Shown: piece by piece, positions 18,497-27,647 of the stretch
Layout: each line of letters begins with the position of its first letter
How positions within the stretch are numbered: the stretch's first letter is position 1
From: Actinomycetales bacterium
GTDB taxonomy: Bacteria > Actinomycetota > Actinomycetes > Actinomycetales > Microbacteriaceae
Assembly: GCA_028868975.1 (NCBI GenBank)
Contig: JAGWTM010000003.1
Location: forward strand, 1-51,734
DNA: 51,734 nucleotides
Direction of reading: 5' to 3'
Notes under the pieces: generated by a model
Told to the model about the DNA's origin: nothing
The model's input: only the letters and a program-made list of their open reading frames with translations
Database searches by the model: none
Translations under genes and position numbers: made by a program

Positions 18497-20689
18497 ATGA
18501 AACAGCTAGCCAAACTTATTTCCGGTCGAAAGTCTTCACCTCTGGTGATGCTTCTGGCCCTCTTCTTTGCCGTCGGGGCATTCATGATGCCAGCCGAATC
18601 CGAGTCCGCTCCTTCGGTTGGGCTGCCCGCCTCAAACGAAACCATGGTGGTCGCCGATGTCCTGGCAGACTTGCCCGGCCAGGATGGCACCGCGGCCATC
18701 GTTGTGTTCCGTACCAAAGATGGCAAAGCGATGTCAGAAGCTCAGAAGAACTGGATTCTTGGCACACCAACCACGATTAGCCCAGCGCCGGGTGCTCCCG
18801 CAGTAACGACATATGCGGGTGGAGTCAACGAGAAATTCCGTGATTTCAGCAACGTTGAAATCCAAGGTAAGAAAGTCGTCGCCCCGGCAACCTTGAGCGC
18901 CGATTCGACGACCGCCAGCGTTGTCATTTCAATGGACAAGATCGAGAAGCCTGCCCCCTGCACCCCGGTAGGCAAGACCGTAGCGGTCGATGAATGCACC
19001 ACGGTCCAGCTAACCGCTCTTCGAGCGAGTGAAATTCGATCAGCCGCCAAAGATGCAATTCCTGCTGGTTTGAACACTGCCTTGACCGGACCAGAAGGAT
19101 TCCAAGCCGATCTGAACAATGTTTTCGCCGGCGCCAACTTCACGCTTCTCGGCACAACCGCCCTGGTTGTTGTGCTCCTTCTGCTAATCACCTACCGCTC
19201 GCCGATTCTCTGGATCGTGCCACTCGCGGTCATCGGCACCGCTGACGCGATGGCGGGCAGGCTGGCTGCTCAAACCGCTCAGTGGTTTGGCATCGACAAA
19301 CTCGACGGTTCGGTCACGGGCATCCTTTCGGTGTTGGTTTTCGGAGCCGGAACCGACTACGCGCTGCTGCTCATTTCACGTTATCGAGAGGAGCTGTTGA
19401 AGCATGAAAATCGTCGCGATGCCATGTACGCCGCCTGGCGCGGAGCGGCACCCGCGATCTTTGCCTCGGGCCTGACCGTCATCCTTGCTCTTCTAACACT
19501 CGAGCTCGCAGAACTTCAAGGCACCAGGGCTCTCGGTATTGCATGTGCAACCGGTGTAGCCGTAGCCATGATTTCGGCACTGTTCGTCCTCCCCGCTGCA
19601 CTGGTCACCTTCGGTCGCTGGATCTTCTGGCCGGTGGCTCCGAAGTTGGGCGGAATCAACAAGAGCGAAAACGGACTCTGGGCTAAGTTGGGCCGCGGGG
19701 TCAGCAAGCGTCCATTCATCGTTGGTCTCGCCGGCCTGGGAGTGCTTGCCGCTTTGGCGACCAGCGCTACCGGCGTAAAGATCGGCCTCTCAGCCAACGA
19801 CCAATTCGTTTCGAAGCCTGAGGCTGTGATTGGAGCCGAATATCTTTCGGCCGGATTCGGCTCAGAGACGACCGTCGATGTCATCGCGAAGAACGGCACC
19901 GAAGAGGCCGTCCTCGCCGCTGCAAAGACTGTTTCGGGCGTCAAGGATGCGGTCGTCGCAACTCTGCCCGGCACTGGAAAGGTGCTTTCGGGTGACGCGT
20001 ACACCAAGTTAACCGTCACGCTCGAGGCCGAGTCGCTGTCTCAGCAGTCCTTTGACACCATCAAGGCACTCCGAGCCAAGCTGCAGGGTGTGTCCGGTGC
20101 CGACGCAAAAATCGGTGGGCAAGAGGCGCAACAGCTCGAGGTAACCAATGCATACGAGCGTGATCAAAACAAGATCATCCCGATTATTCTCGGGTTGGTT
20201 TTCTTGGTCCTGCTCGTGTTGCTGCGATCGATCGTTGCTCCGGTTCTTCTTATGATCACCGTGGTCGGCTCCTACTTCGCGAGCCTGGGAGCGGGTTGGT
20301 GGATCTTCACAAACATCCTGGGTTACCCCGCACTCGACCTAAGTGTTTACCTGTTCTCGTTCCTGTTCCTCGTGGCTCTGGGCGTCGACTACAACATCTT
20401 CTTGGTGACCCGAGCGCAGGAAGAGAGCGGCAAGCTCGGATTGCGCCAAGGCATGATCAAGGCGCTCGCATCGACTGGCGGTGTAATCACCTCGGCCGGT
20501 GTGCTGTTGGCGGCGGTGTTCGCGGTCCTTGGCGTTCTGCCGCTCATCGCCCTGCTTCAGGTAGGTGTGATTGTCTGCATCGGTGTTCTGCTTGACACCT
20601 TGTTGGTGCGCACCGTCATCGTTCCGGCGCTGGCATTTATCGCCGGTGAGAAGTTCTGGTGGCCTCGCAAACCAGCGATCACCGAATAG
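18497..20689 (+). CDS. MMPL/RND-family membrane exporter
   Basis: This 730-residue transporter has the RND-type duplicated layout: one membrane segment near residue 20, a large outside domain, five or so segments, then a repeat of the pattern. The paired signatures GAGTDYALLLISRYREEL and VALGVDYNIFLVTRAQEE are those of MmpL/YdfJ proteins, whose Asp-Tyr pairs carry protons. Such proteins export lipids or toxic compounds. No lipid synthesis gene is nearby, and the divergent MarR regulator points to a drug or stress-compound efflux role. RBS GAGG is about 10 bases before ATG 18497. A strong terminator follows. Confidence 0.9.
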   Translation: MKQLAKLISGRKSSPLVMLLALFFAVGAFMMPAESESAPSVGLPASNETMVVADVLADLPGQDGTAAIVVFRTKDGKAMSEAQKNWILGTPTTISPAPGAPAVTTYAGGVNEKFRDFSNVEIQGKKVVAPATLSADSTTASVVISMDKIEKPAPCTPVGKTVAVDECTTVQLTALRASEIRSAAKDAIPAGLNTALTGPEGFQADLNNVFAGANFTLLGTTALVVVLLLLITYRSPILWIVPLAVIGTADAMAGRLAAQTAQWFGIDKLDGSVTGILSVLVFGAGTDYALLLISRYREELLKHENRRDAMYAAWRGAAPAIFASGLTVILALLTLELAELQGTRALGIACATGVAVAMISALFVLPAALVTFGRWIFWPVAPKLGGINKSENGLWAKLGRGVSKRPFIVGLAGLGVLAALATSATGVKIGLSANDQFVSKPEAVIGAEYLSAGFGSETTVDVIAKNGTEEAVLAAAKTVSGVKDAVVATLPGTGKVLSGDAYTKLTVTLEAESLSQQSFDTIKALRAKLQGVSGADAKIGGQEAQQLEVTNAYERDQNKIIPIILGLVFLVLLVLLRSIVAPVLLMITVVGSYFASLGAGWWIFTNILGYPALDLSVYLFSFLFLVALGVDYNIFLVTRAQEESGKLGLRQGMIKALASTGGVITSAGVLLAAVFAVLGVLPLIALLQVGVIVCIGVLLDTLLVRTVIVPALAFIAGEKFWWPRKPAITE

Positions 20690-20691
20690 CA

Positions 20692-20731
20692 AATTGGAAA
20701 ACCCGCCACTTAGGTGGCGGGTTTTCCAATT
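20692..20731. terminator. Bidirectional terminator between MMPL exporter and GH13 gene
   Basis: An 18-bp perfect stem, AATTGGAAAACCCGCCAC (20692-20709) with its complement at 20714-20731, closes a TTAG loop. A and T runs on either arm let it serve both convergent genes. Confidence 0.9.
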
Positions 20732-20748
20732 CGTCAGCCGACTCGGGT

Positions 20749-22437
20749 CTAGGCCTGAATCCAAACGGTTTCGTGCGAACCAATCGGATCCGTCGGACCT
20801 GCGCCGGCAACCGACCTCAGCAACACCGAACCTGCTGGCAGCGCGATCGCATCCGCACCGAAATTGTGAATCACAAGAACGTCGCCGTTGCGGTAGCCAA
20901 GCGCGCGCTCGGACACGAATTCGGGGAGCCAATCGAATGAGCCTTCACCGAGTTTCAATTCTTTTCGGATGCGCAGCGCGCTCTTGTAAAGCTCGAGCGT
21001 CGAGCCGGCGACACCCTCCTGTTGGTCGCGTGAGTATTCACGGTAGATCTCTGGTTGCGGCAGCCAACCTGCCCCGGTGGTGTTGAACCCATTCGCGGCA
21101 CCGACGCCGGCCTCCCACGGGAGTGGCACTCGACAACCATCGCGGCCAACTCTCGCGCCGCCCGTGCGTGCAAAAGTCGGATCCTGTCGGAATTCGCCGG
21201 CTAGCGTGGTGTGCTCGGGCAATCCAAGTTCTTCACCCTGGTAGAGGTAGGACGCGCCGGCGAGACCGAGCATGAACATGGTCGCTCCGCGAGCGGTGCG
21301 AAGGCCGAGTTCGCGATCGGGTTGAGGGTCGTTCGGGCCAACCCCATCCGAAGCGGTCGGGCGACCCTTGAGGCCTCCCATGCGCGAAGCGTGGCGAATC
21401 ACGTCGTGGTTGCTGAGCACCCAGGTCGAAGGCGCCCCTACCGAGTCAAATGCATCGAACGATTCGTTAATGCTGTCGAAGAGGTTCTGAGGCTCCCACA
21501 TGGAATCCAAAAAGCGGAAATTGAAAGTCTGGTGGAATTCGTCCGAACGAACCCAGAGGGCCATGAAAGAAAGCGGTAGCACGTAGGCCTCGCCGCACAT
21601 GGCTCGATTGCCCGGGTAGGAATCCAAAATCTTGCGCCAACGACGGAATATCGGGTGCACCTCTTCTTGGAACCACATCGGTGGGTTTTCGCGTCCCTCA
21701 ATAAACCCAGCGCCGGCCTCGTCAACATATGGGTGATCAGGCAAACCGGCAGCCTTCGCCATCGCGTGCGGCTGATCCACACGGAAGCCATCGACCCCGC
21801 GATCTAGCCAAAAACGAAGGATGCGCTCAAACTCATCCTGAACCACTGGGTTGGCCCAGTTCAGGTCAGGTTGTGATGAATCGAATAGGTGGCAGTACCA
21901 CTGGCCCAGCGAACCATCGGCCTCGGTGACGCGAGTCCAAGCCGGGCCGCCAAACATAGACTTCCAGTTGTTAGGAGGCAGTTCTCCGTGCTCCCCGAGG
22001 CCATCTTTGAAGTGGTAGTAGGCCCGCTCGGCCGAACCAGGCGCTGCAGCTAGGGCATCTTTGAACCAGACATGCTCAGAGGATGTGTGGTTCGGGACAA
22101 GGTCAATCAGAACCTTGAGCCCGAGTTCGTGTGCGCGAGCGAGCATGGTGTCGAAGTCGGCCAACGTGCCGAACAGCGGATCGACATCACAGTAATCGGC
22201 GACGTCGTAACCGGCATCCTTCTGCGGGGACCGATAAAAAGGAGACAGCCAAACTGCGTCAACTCCTAGCGAGGCTAGCGAGTTCAAGCGCGCGGTGATG
22301 CCAGGCAGGTCCCCCATGCCGTCGCCGTTAGCGTCGGCAAAACTCCGGGGGTAAATCTGATAAATCGTGCCGGATCGCCACCACTCACCCCCGACTCGAG
22401 CGTCGTGATGAACCATGTTGCCTACCAGAGAAGTCAT
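20749..22437 (-). CDS. Alpha-glucosidase, glycoside hydrolase family 13 (copy 1)
   Basis: This 562-residue cytoplasmic enzyme hydrolyses alpha-1,4 (or alpha-1,6) glucosyl bonds in maltose-type sugars. The GH13 conserved regions are present: DLVPNHTS, GFRVDQPHA (nucleophile Asp), MCGEAYV (acid/base Glu) and LSNHDVIRH. The position after the nucleophile is Gln-Pro, whereas its neighbour has the usual Val-Ala, which may shift specificity. The start is ATG 22437; ATG 22416 is a credible alternative. It lies 73 bases downstream of a close paralogue on the same strand, and they probably share a promoter. Confidence 0.9.
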   Translation of the reverse strand: MTSLVGNMVHHDARVGGEWWRSGTIYQIYPRSFADANGDGMGDLPGITARLNSLASLGVDAVWLSPFYRSPQKDAGYDVADYCDVDPLFGTLADFDTMLARAHELGLKVLIDLVPNHTSSEHVWFKDALAAAPGSAERAYYHFKDGLGEHGELPPNNWKSMFGGPAWTRVTEADGSLGQWYCHLFDSSQPDLNWANPVVQDEFERILRFWLDRGVDGFRVDQPHAMAKAAGLPDHPYVDEAGAGFIEGRENPPMWFQEEVHPIFRRWRKILDSYPGNRAMCGEAYVLPLSFMALWVRSDEFHQTFNFRFLDSMWEPQNLFDSINESFDAFDSVGAPSTWVLSNHDVIRHASRMGGLKGRPTASDGVGPNDPQPDRELGLRTARGATMFMLGLAGASYLYQGEELGLPEHTTLAGEFRQDPTFARTGGARVGRDGCRVPLPWEAGVGAANGFNTTGAGWLPQPEIYREYSRDQQEGVAGSTLELYKSALRIRKELKLGEGSFDWLPEFVSERALGYRNGDVLVIHNFGADAIALPAGSVLLRSVAGAGPTDPIGSHETVWIQA

Positions 22438-22510
22438 CTAAATAAAGTACCGCTTAAGAGCGAAGCGCGAGCCACGTTGCGTGACCCGCGCCTGCTTGCT
22501 GAATGGTTAG

Positions 22511-24214
22511 TTAGAGCTTGATCCAGACGGTTTGATCGTGCTCGAGTTCACCCTCGACCAATAGATCATGCTGAGTGGTTGCAAGAACCTCGCCTGCTGG
22601 AACAACCACGGCATCTGGGCCGAAGTTGCTGAGCACCAGCACCCCGCTGTTGATGTAGGCGAGCGTGTTCTTGTCCTGGTATTCAGGCGCCCAACGGAAG
22701 TCGCCGGCACCTAGACCGAGGTCCTTGCGAACCTTCAAGAGTCGCTTGTAGAGCTCGAGAGTCGAACCGGCAACCCCTTCCTGGAGGTCGCGGGAATACT
22801 TGCGGTAGCTGTCCGGCTGAGGCAACCAGGACTTGCCGGTGCTCGAGAAGCCGTTCGACTCGTTGACGCCAGCTTCCCAAGGAAGGGTTACGCGGCAGCC
22901 ATCGCGTCCGACGCGCTCGCCGTTAGTCCGGAAGTAGGTTGGGTCTTCTCGATACTTGCCTTCCAGGGTCGTGTGCTCGGGCAGACCTAGTTCCTCACCT
23001 TGATAGATGTATGCGCCGCCGGGAAGACCCAGCATGAAAGTGGAGGCTGCACGGGCGATTCGCTGACCCATGGCTTCGTCCGGTTGAGGGTTATTCGGAC
23101 CGATGCCGTCACCCTGCTTCGGCAGTTTGTCCAGCGGGTAAGCCATGCGGGTCGCGTGGCGAATAACGTCGTGGTTGCTGAGCACCCAAGTCGATGGTGC
23201 GCCGACCTTGCCAAACTCCACCAGCGATTCGGTAACGACCTTTTCGAGCTTGTCGCGATCCCAAGGGGTCTCGAGATAGCCGAAGTTAAAGGTCTGGTGG
23301 TACTCGTCAGCGCGAACATAGTTGGCCATGCGACTCAAAGGCATTACCCATGCCTCAGCCGCCATCACGCGGTCGTCATACTCATTGAGGATGCGACGCC
23401 AGCGGCGAATGATCTCGTGACCTCCTGATTGACCCCAGTATGGGTTTGCAATCTCAAGCTCTTCGAGCGTCATTTCGCTTTCGGGCTTTGCCCCACCCAT
23501 CGTGGTGTCGGCAACTTCAATGTCGGGCATGCCTTCGCGCTTGATCAAACCGTGCGCCACGTCAACTCGGAAGCCCGCGGCACCGCGGTCTAGCCAGAAG
23601 CGCAGGACGTCGTCGAAGAAGTCAAGCACCTTCGGGTTCTTCCAGTTCAGGTCAGGCTGCGATGAATCAAAGATGTGCAGGTACCACTGGCCTGGAGTGC
23701 CATCGGCTTCGGTGATGCGGGTCCAAGCGTTCCCGCCGAACACCGAAGGCCAGTTGTTTGGTGGCAGTTCTCCGTTTTCTCCCTTGCCATCGCGGAAGAT
23801 GTACATCTCGCGCTCAGGTGAACCCGGTGCAGCCGCGAGGGCGGCTTTGAACAGCTTGTGCTCGGATGAGGTGTGGTTCGGAACGAGATCCACGATGATG
23901 CGGATTCCGAGGCGCTTGGCCTCCGCAACCAAAGCGTCAAAGTCGTTTAGGTCTCCGAAAAGTGGGTCGATGTCGCAGTAGTCTGCCACGTCATAACCGG
24001 CATCCTTTTGCGGTGACTTCATGAATGGTGAGAACCAAATCGCGTCAATTCCCAATTCGGCAAGCTTGGGCAGGCGCTGGGTTACACCGAGCAGGTCACC
24101 CATGCCATCGCCATTGCCATCGGCAAAGCTTCGCGGGTAAATCTGATAGATGACGGATGAGCGCCACCACTCCGCGTCAGCAGGGGTCTTAAAGAGAAGT
24201 TCTGTATTCGACAT
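22511..24214 (-). CDS. Alpha-glucosidase, glycoside hydrolase family 13 (copy 2)
   Basis: This 567-residue GH13 enzyme is a close paralogue of the downstream gene. The motifs are DLVPNHTS, GFRVDVAHG (nucleophile Asp), MAAEAWV (acid/base Glu) and LSNHDVIRH. The N-terminus WWRSSVIYQIYPRSFADGNG is typical of oligo-1,6-/alpha-glucosidases. It is transcribed away from malE; the operator at 24252-24265 lies 38 bases upstream of its start codon. The likely job is to split maltose and maltodextrins brought in by the divergent malEFG importer. Confidence 0.92.
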   Translation of the reverse strand: MSNTELLFKTPADAEWWRSSVIYQIYPRSFADGNGDGMGDLLGVTQRLPKLAELGIDAIWFSPFMKSPQKDAGYDVADYCDIDPLFGDLNDFDALVAEAKRLGIRIIVDLVPNHTSSEHKLFKAALAAAPGSPEREMYIFRDGKGENGELPPNNWPSVFGGNAWTRITEADGTPGQWYLHIFDSSQPDLNWKNPKVLDFFDDVLRFWLDRGAAGFRVDVAHGLIKREGMPDIEVADTTMGGAKPESEMTLEELEIANPYWGQSGGHEIIRRWRRILNEYDDRVMAAEAWVMPLSRMANYVRADEYHQTFNFGYLETPWDRDKLEKVVTESLVEFGKVGAPSTWVLSNHDVIRHATRMAYPLDKLPKQGDGIGPNNPQPDEAMGQRIARAASTFMLGLPGGAYIYQGEELGLPEHTTLEGKYREDPTYFRTNGERVGRDGCRVTLPWEAGVNESNGFSSTGKSWLPQPDSYRKYSRDLQEGVAGSTLELYKRLLKVRKDLGLGAGDFRWAPEYQDKNTLAYINSGVLVLSNFGPDAVVVPAGEVLATTQHDLLVEGELEHDQTVWIKL

Positions 24215-24251
24215 GCTGATTAAGTTACACGCTCGATTTTCAGCATTTTTC

Positions 24252-24265
24252 TGTAAGCGCTTTCA
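24252..24265. promoter_or_regulatory. LacI-type operator upstream of the alpha-glucosidase genes
   Basis: TGTAAGCGCTTTCA matches the perfect palindrome at 24415-24428 at 13 of 14 positions. It lies 38 bases from the minus-strand start codon at 24214 and should control the alpha-glucosidase pair. Confidence 0.7.
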
Positions 24266-24409
24266 AAACGCTCGAAGTTTTACAACGAAATATTCACGAG
24301 ATCCAAACCTCTGGAGGCCGCTATTTTGTTGATAAATAAGACAAATTCCCGATTAACTCAGGGTTTCTTTTTCGTGACCAGAAAGTTATCTACAAATGCG
24401 CGGCTCAGT

Positions 24410-24439
24410 TTGCCTGTAAGCGCTTACAGGAGGTTTATT
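24410..24439 (+). promoter_or_regulatory. malE promoter with embedded perfect operator
   Basis: TGTAAGCGCTTACA (24415-24428) is a perfect palindrome, and with flanking CC/GG it extends to 18 bp (24413-24430). A plausible -35 TTGCCT (24410-24415) and -10 TTTATT (24434-24439), 18 bases apart, would place the operator between the boxes, a classic repression geometry. The operator is firm; the promoter boxes are weaker. Confidence 0.65.
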
Positions 24440-24443
24440 GGTC

Positions 24444-24463
24444 AGGACTTGATTGCAAGTCCT
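24444..24463. repeat. 20-bp dyad element, left copy
   Basis: AGGACTTGATTGCAAGTCCT has 8-bp perfect arms around ATTG. Its exact reverse complement occurs at 31465-31484. This copy lies 31 bases before the malE start, near the predicted transcription start. It could be a recombination site, an operator or an RNA hairpin. Confidence 0.75.
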
Positions 24464-24493
24464 TCATCTACTACGTAGTTCGAAAGGTTACAA

Positions 24494-25696
24494 ATGAAGA
24501 TCCGCAAGAGCAGCGTCGCAGCTGCAGTTGCGACCGTAGCCGCAGGTGCAATGCTCGCAATGAGCACCCCTGCATACGCCGCAACCACCATCACCGTATG
24601 GGCAGATGACATGGTCGCTAAGTCGTTGACCACCGTCCTCAAGTCATACGAGAAGGCCAACAACGTAAAGGTCAACGTAGTCGTCAAGGACTTCGGCAAG
24701 CTCCGTGACCTTTTCATCACCGCTTCGGGTGCAGGCAACGCTCCTGACATCATGGCTGGTGCACACGACTGGACCGGCAAGCTCGTTGCTTCGGGTGCAG
24801 TTGCGCCAATCAACTTGGGTGCAGCTAAGGCTCAGCTAACTGCTCCTGCAGTTGCAGCATTCCTCTTCCAGGGCAAGAACTACGGTGTGCCAATGGCCAC
24901 CGAGAACATCGCTGTTCTCCGCAACGTAAAGGCAGCTCCGACTGCTCCTAAGACTTGGGCAGAAATGGTCAAGAACGGCGTTGAGATCGGCTTCGACGCA
25001 ACTGGTGGAGACCCATACCACTTCTACCCACTGCAGTCGTCGTTCGGTGCTCCAGTATTCACTTGGAACAACGGTTGGACCACGACTCTAGGCATGGGTG
25101 GCGCAAACGGCGCTAACTACGCTAACTGGCTCGCAGACCAGAAGAACAACCTCAAGGCTGGTATCGGCTGGGACGACCTGATCTGTAACCTCGCCACTGG
25201 TAAGAAGGCTTACTGGATCACCGGTCCATGGGCTACCAACTCAATCCGTGACGGCGTCAAGGGTAAGTGTGATGGTCTCGGCACCACCGGTTACTCAATC
25301 GACCCATTCCCATCAGCTGGTGGCTACCAGGCCAAGCAGTTCCTTGGTGCACGTGGTTTCTACCTAAGCGCAAAGTCAAAGAACAAGGTTGCTGCTACCA
25401 AGCTGCTCACCACCTTCCTGACCTCGCAGGCTGTACAGACCCAGATCTACAAGGACGGCGGACGTATCCCAGCTAACAAGCTGTCGATCAAGGCTGCTGG
25501 CTCAGACAAGAACATTGCAGGCTTTGCTGCTGCCGGTGCAACCGCAGTTCCAATGCCAAACATCGTTGCAATGGACTCGGTCTGGGACAAGTGGGGTAAG
25601 GCTGAGGCTGCCATCGTAACTGGCAAGTCGAAGGACCCTGAAGCTGACTGGGCCTCAATGGTCGCAGCTATCCAGAAGATCGTTGACGCTGGTTAA
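24494..25696 (+). CDS. malE: Maltose/maltodextrin ABC substrate-binding protein
   Basis: This 400-residue exported binding protein has a Sec signal peptide (MKIRKSSVAAAVATVAAGAM, cleavage after TPAYA) and no lipobox. The mature N-terminus TTITVWADD and later GNAPDIMAGAHDWTGKLVASG, PMATENIAVLRN and WDKWGKAEAAIVTGK are those of MalE-type proteins. The RBS GAAAGG lies about 7 bases before ATG. It is followed by MalF and MalG permeases and is divergent from alpha-glucosidase genes, so the ligand is most likely maltose or maltodextrin. Codon use is strongly biased, as expected for an abundant protein. A hairpin follows the stop, which would favour malE over the permeases. Confidence 0.9.
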   Translation: MKIRKSSVAAAVATVAAGAMLAMSTPAYAATTITVWADDMVAKSLTTVLKSYEKANNVKVNVVVKDFGKLRDLFITASGAGNAPDIMAGAHDWTGKLVASGAVAPINLGAAKAQLTAPAVAAFLFQGKNYGVPMATENIAVLRNVKAAPTAPKTWAEMVKNGVEIGFDATGGDPYHFYPLQSSFGAPVFTWNNGWTTTLGMGGANGANYANWLADQKNNLKAGIGWDDLICNLATGKKAYWITGPWATNSIRDGVKGKCDGLGTTGYSIDPFPSAGGYQAKQFLGARGFYLSAKSKNKVAATKLLTTFLTSQAVQTQIYKDGGRIPANKLSIKAAGSDKNIAGFAAAGATAVPMPNIVAMDSVWDKWGKAEAAIVTGKSKDPEADWASMVAAIQKIVDAG

Positions 25697-25715
25697 TAGC
25701 TAGTCAAGACAAATG

Positions 25716-25756
25716 AGGACCGGGACCCTGGATTACCGGGGTCCCGGTTTTCATTT
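25716..25756 (+). terminator. Hairpin between malE and malF (attenuating terminator)
   Basis: GGGACCCTGG and CCGGGGTCCCGG flank ATTA at about 25722-25748 and form a strong stem, followed by TTTTCATTT. It probably lets malE be made in excess over the permeases, with partial read-through into malF. Confidence 0.7.
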
Positions 25757-25835
25757 CCAAAAGATTTTCCTCAGCCGCTGATTCAGCAGTCAGCCGGAAC
25801 TGAGTTTCCAAGCTTTCAGACGAAGGGTGCAACAC

Positions 25836-27647
25836 GTGAAAGCAGAAAAACAAACTGCCGAGATGAAACAGCTCGACAGAATCAAGCGCAAGAGCATCAA
25901 GGGACTCTATGACGGAGGAACCCCAAGCCTGCGCGGAACCATCATCAAGATTGTGGCTCTAGGCCTGCTTGATGCCTTCGCGGTTTTTACCGCCTACCTA
26001 CTTCTCATGAAGAAACAGTATGTCGGCGTCGCCGGCGTCCTGATTGTCGCCTTGGTTGTCAGCTTCCTCTACCTTCGACGTGGTGGTCTGCCAGCCAAGT
26101 ACCTGACTCCTGGAATTCTCTTTTTGCTGGTGTTCCAGGTTTACGTGGTCGTATTCTCGGGCTACATATCGTTCACTAACTTCGGTTCGATGCACAACAG
26201 CGACCAGGCTTCTGCGGTGAACGCAATTCGTCTGGCCTCGTACAACCAAATTGATACTGACTTCGACAGCTACGCAGACTCGGGGCAAGACAATAACCAA
26301 GATGGTGTCGCCGACTATGTCGACGCAGCGGGCAAGGTCATCGTCGATGCTTCAGGAAATCCTGTCGGCCCGGATGCCTCGGGTGCTGCGCCAGCAGGTG
26401 CAGTCAAGGTTCCTTACTACACGGTCTCGGTAGTTAAGGATCCGGCTGGTGTGCTTGGTTTCATTGCCACCGAAACAAACATGCAGGCCGACGGCAGCAC
26501 CACCTTCGGTAAGACCTTCGTCGGTACGCAAGAAGCACCTCTCACCGTAACCACTGAGGCAACCGATGAAAACGGTGACGGAGTAGCCGACCACCTCAAG
26601 GGCTACACGACCCTTACCGACGATGCCATCGGCAAAATTCAGGAAAAGGTCTTTGACACCAAGGTGCTAATTGCAGAGGGATCGTCGATCTTTATCCGAA
26701 CCGAGGACGGTGCTAGCGCGTTCCAGTACAAGTACCAGATGCTTTGGAACGAAGCGAAGCAAACGTTCACCCGTGTTTCAGATGGCGCAATTTTCAAGCC
26801 ATCAACCGACGGCTTCTTCCACATCAATGGTGACCTAAAGGCCGAAAAGATTGACATCGGTTGGGTAGCCACTATTGGCACTCAAAACTACGAGAAGATT
26901 TTCAGCGACACTCGCCTACGCGGGCCGTTGCTCAAGATCATTTCGTGGACCTTCATCTTCGCGATCAGCTCGGTGGTCTCGACCTTCATCGTCGGTCTGG
27001 CCCTGGCACTTCTTTTCAACCGCGAAGACATGCGAGGCAAGAAGCTATACCGTGCATTCATGATCCTGCCGTATGCGTTCCCGGGATTCCTCTCGGCATA
27101 CGTCTGGAAGGGTCTATTCAACACCGACAACGGCTTCATCAACAACGTGATTCTCAACGGAAATCACATCCCTTGGTTGACCGAGGAGGGCTGGGCAAGA
27201 CTCGCCGTTCTGTTGGCGAACCTGTGGCTGGGCTTCCCGTACATGTTCTTGATTTCGACCGGTGCTCTGCAGGCCATCCCGGCGGAGTTGACTGAGTCGG
27301 CGCTGATCGATGGTGCTACGCCATGGCAGCAAATGCGTTTGATCAAGTTCCCGCTTTTGATGATCACGTTGGCTCCGCTACTCGTGTCGTCATTTGCCTA
27401 TAACTTCAACAACTTCACGCTGATCTATCTTTTGACCGGTGGTGGACCGACCGATATTTCGGCGGGCGACTTGGATGCGGGTGGAACCGACATTCTGATC
27501 ACCTTCGTTTACAAGATTGCGTTCTCGACTGGTCACGGTCGTGACTACGGTCTAGCGAGCGCGTTCTCGGTACTGATCTTCCTCTTCGTTGGAACCATTT
27601 CGTACCTCAGCTTCCGTCGTACTCGAGCTCTGGAGGATCTCGCATAA
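25836..27647 (+). CDS. malF: Maltose ABC permease MalF with enlarged extracytoplasmic domain
   Basis: This permease has about 603 residues, longer than most CUT1 permeases. The first three membrane segments (about residues 30-120) are followed by a 210-residue outside insert, then five membrane segments with the EAA loop ELTESALIDGATPWQQMRLI. The insert corresponds to the MalF P2 loop that contacts MalE. It contains two Asp-rich runs resembling calcium loops: DNNQDGVADYVD (within residues 140-163) and DENGDGVAD (244-252). GTG 25836 follows GAAGG and is preferred to GTG 25827. Its TAA overlaps the malG start by one base. No ATPase is encoded here; a shared MsiK-type ATPase elsewhere is likely. 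Confidence 0.9.
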   Translation: MKAEKQTAEMKQLDRIKRKSIKGLYDGGTPSLRGTIIKIVALGLLDAFAVFTAYLLLMKKQYVGVAGVLIVALVVSFLYLRRGGLPAKYLTPGILFLLVFQVYVVVFSGYISFTNFGSMHNSDQASAVNAIRLASYNQIDTDFDSYADSGQDNNQDGVADYVDAAGKVIVDASGNPVGPDASGAAPAGAVKVPYYTVSVVKDPAGVLGFIATETNMQADGSTTFGKTFVGTQEAPLTVTTEATDENGDGVADHLKGYTTLTDDAIGKIQEKVFDTKVLIAEGSSIFIRTEDGASAFQYKYQMLWNEAKQTFTRVSDGAIFKPSTDGFFHINGDLKAEKIDIGWVATIGTQNYEKIFSDTRLRGPLLKIISWTFIFAISSVVSTFIVGLALALLFNREDMRGKKLYRAFMILPYAFPGFLSAYVWKGLFNTDNGFINNVILNGNHIPWLTEEGWARLAVLLANLWLGFPYMFLISTGALQAIPAELTESALIDGATPWQQMRLIKFPLLMITLAPLLVSSFAYNFNNFTLIYLLTGGGPTDISAGDLDAGGTDILITFVYKIAFSTGHGRDYGLASAFSVLIFLFVGTISYLSFRRTRALEDLA

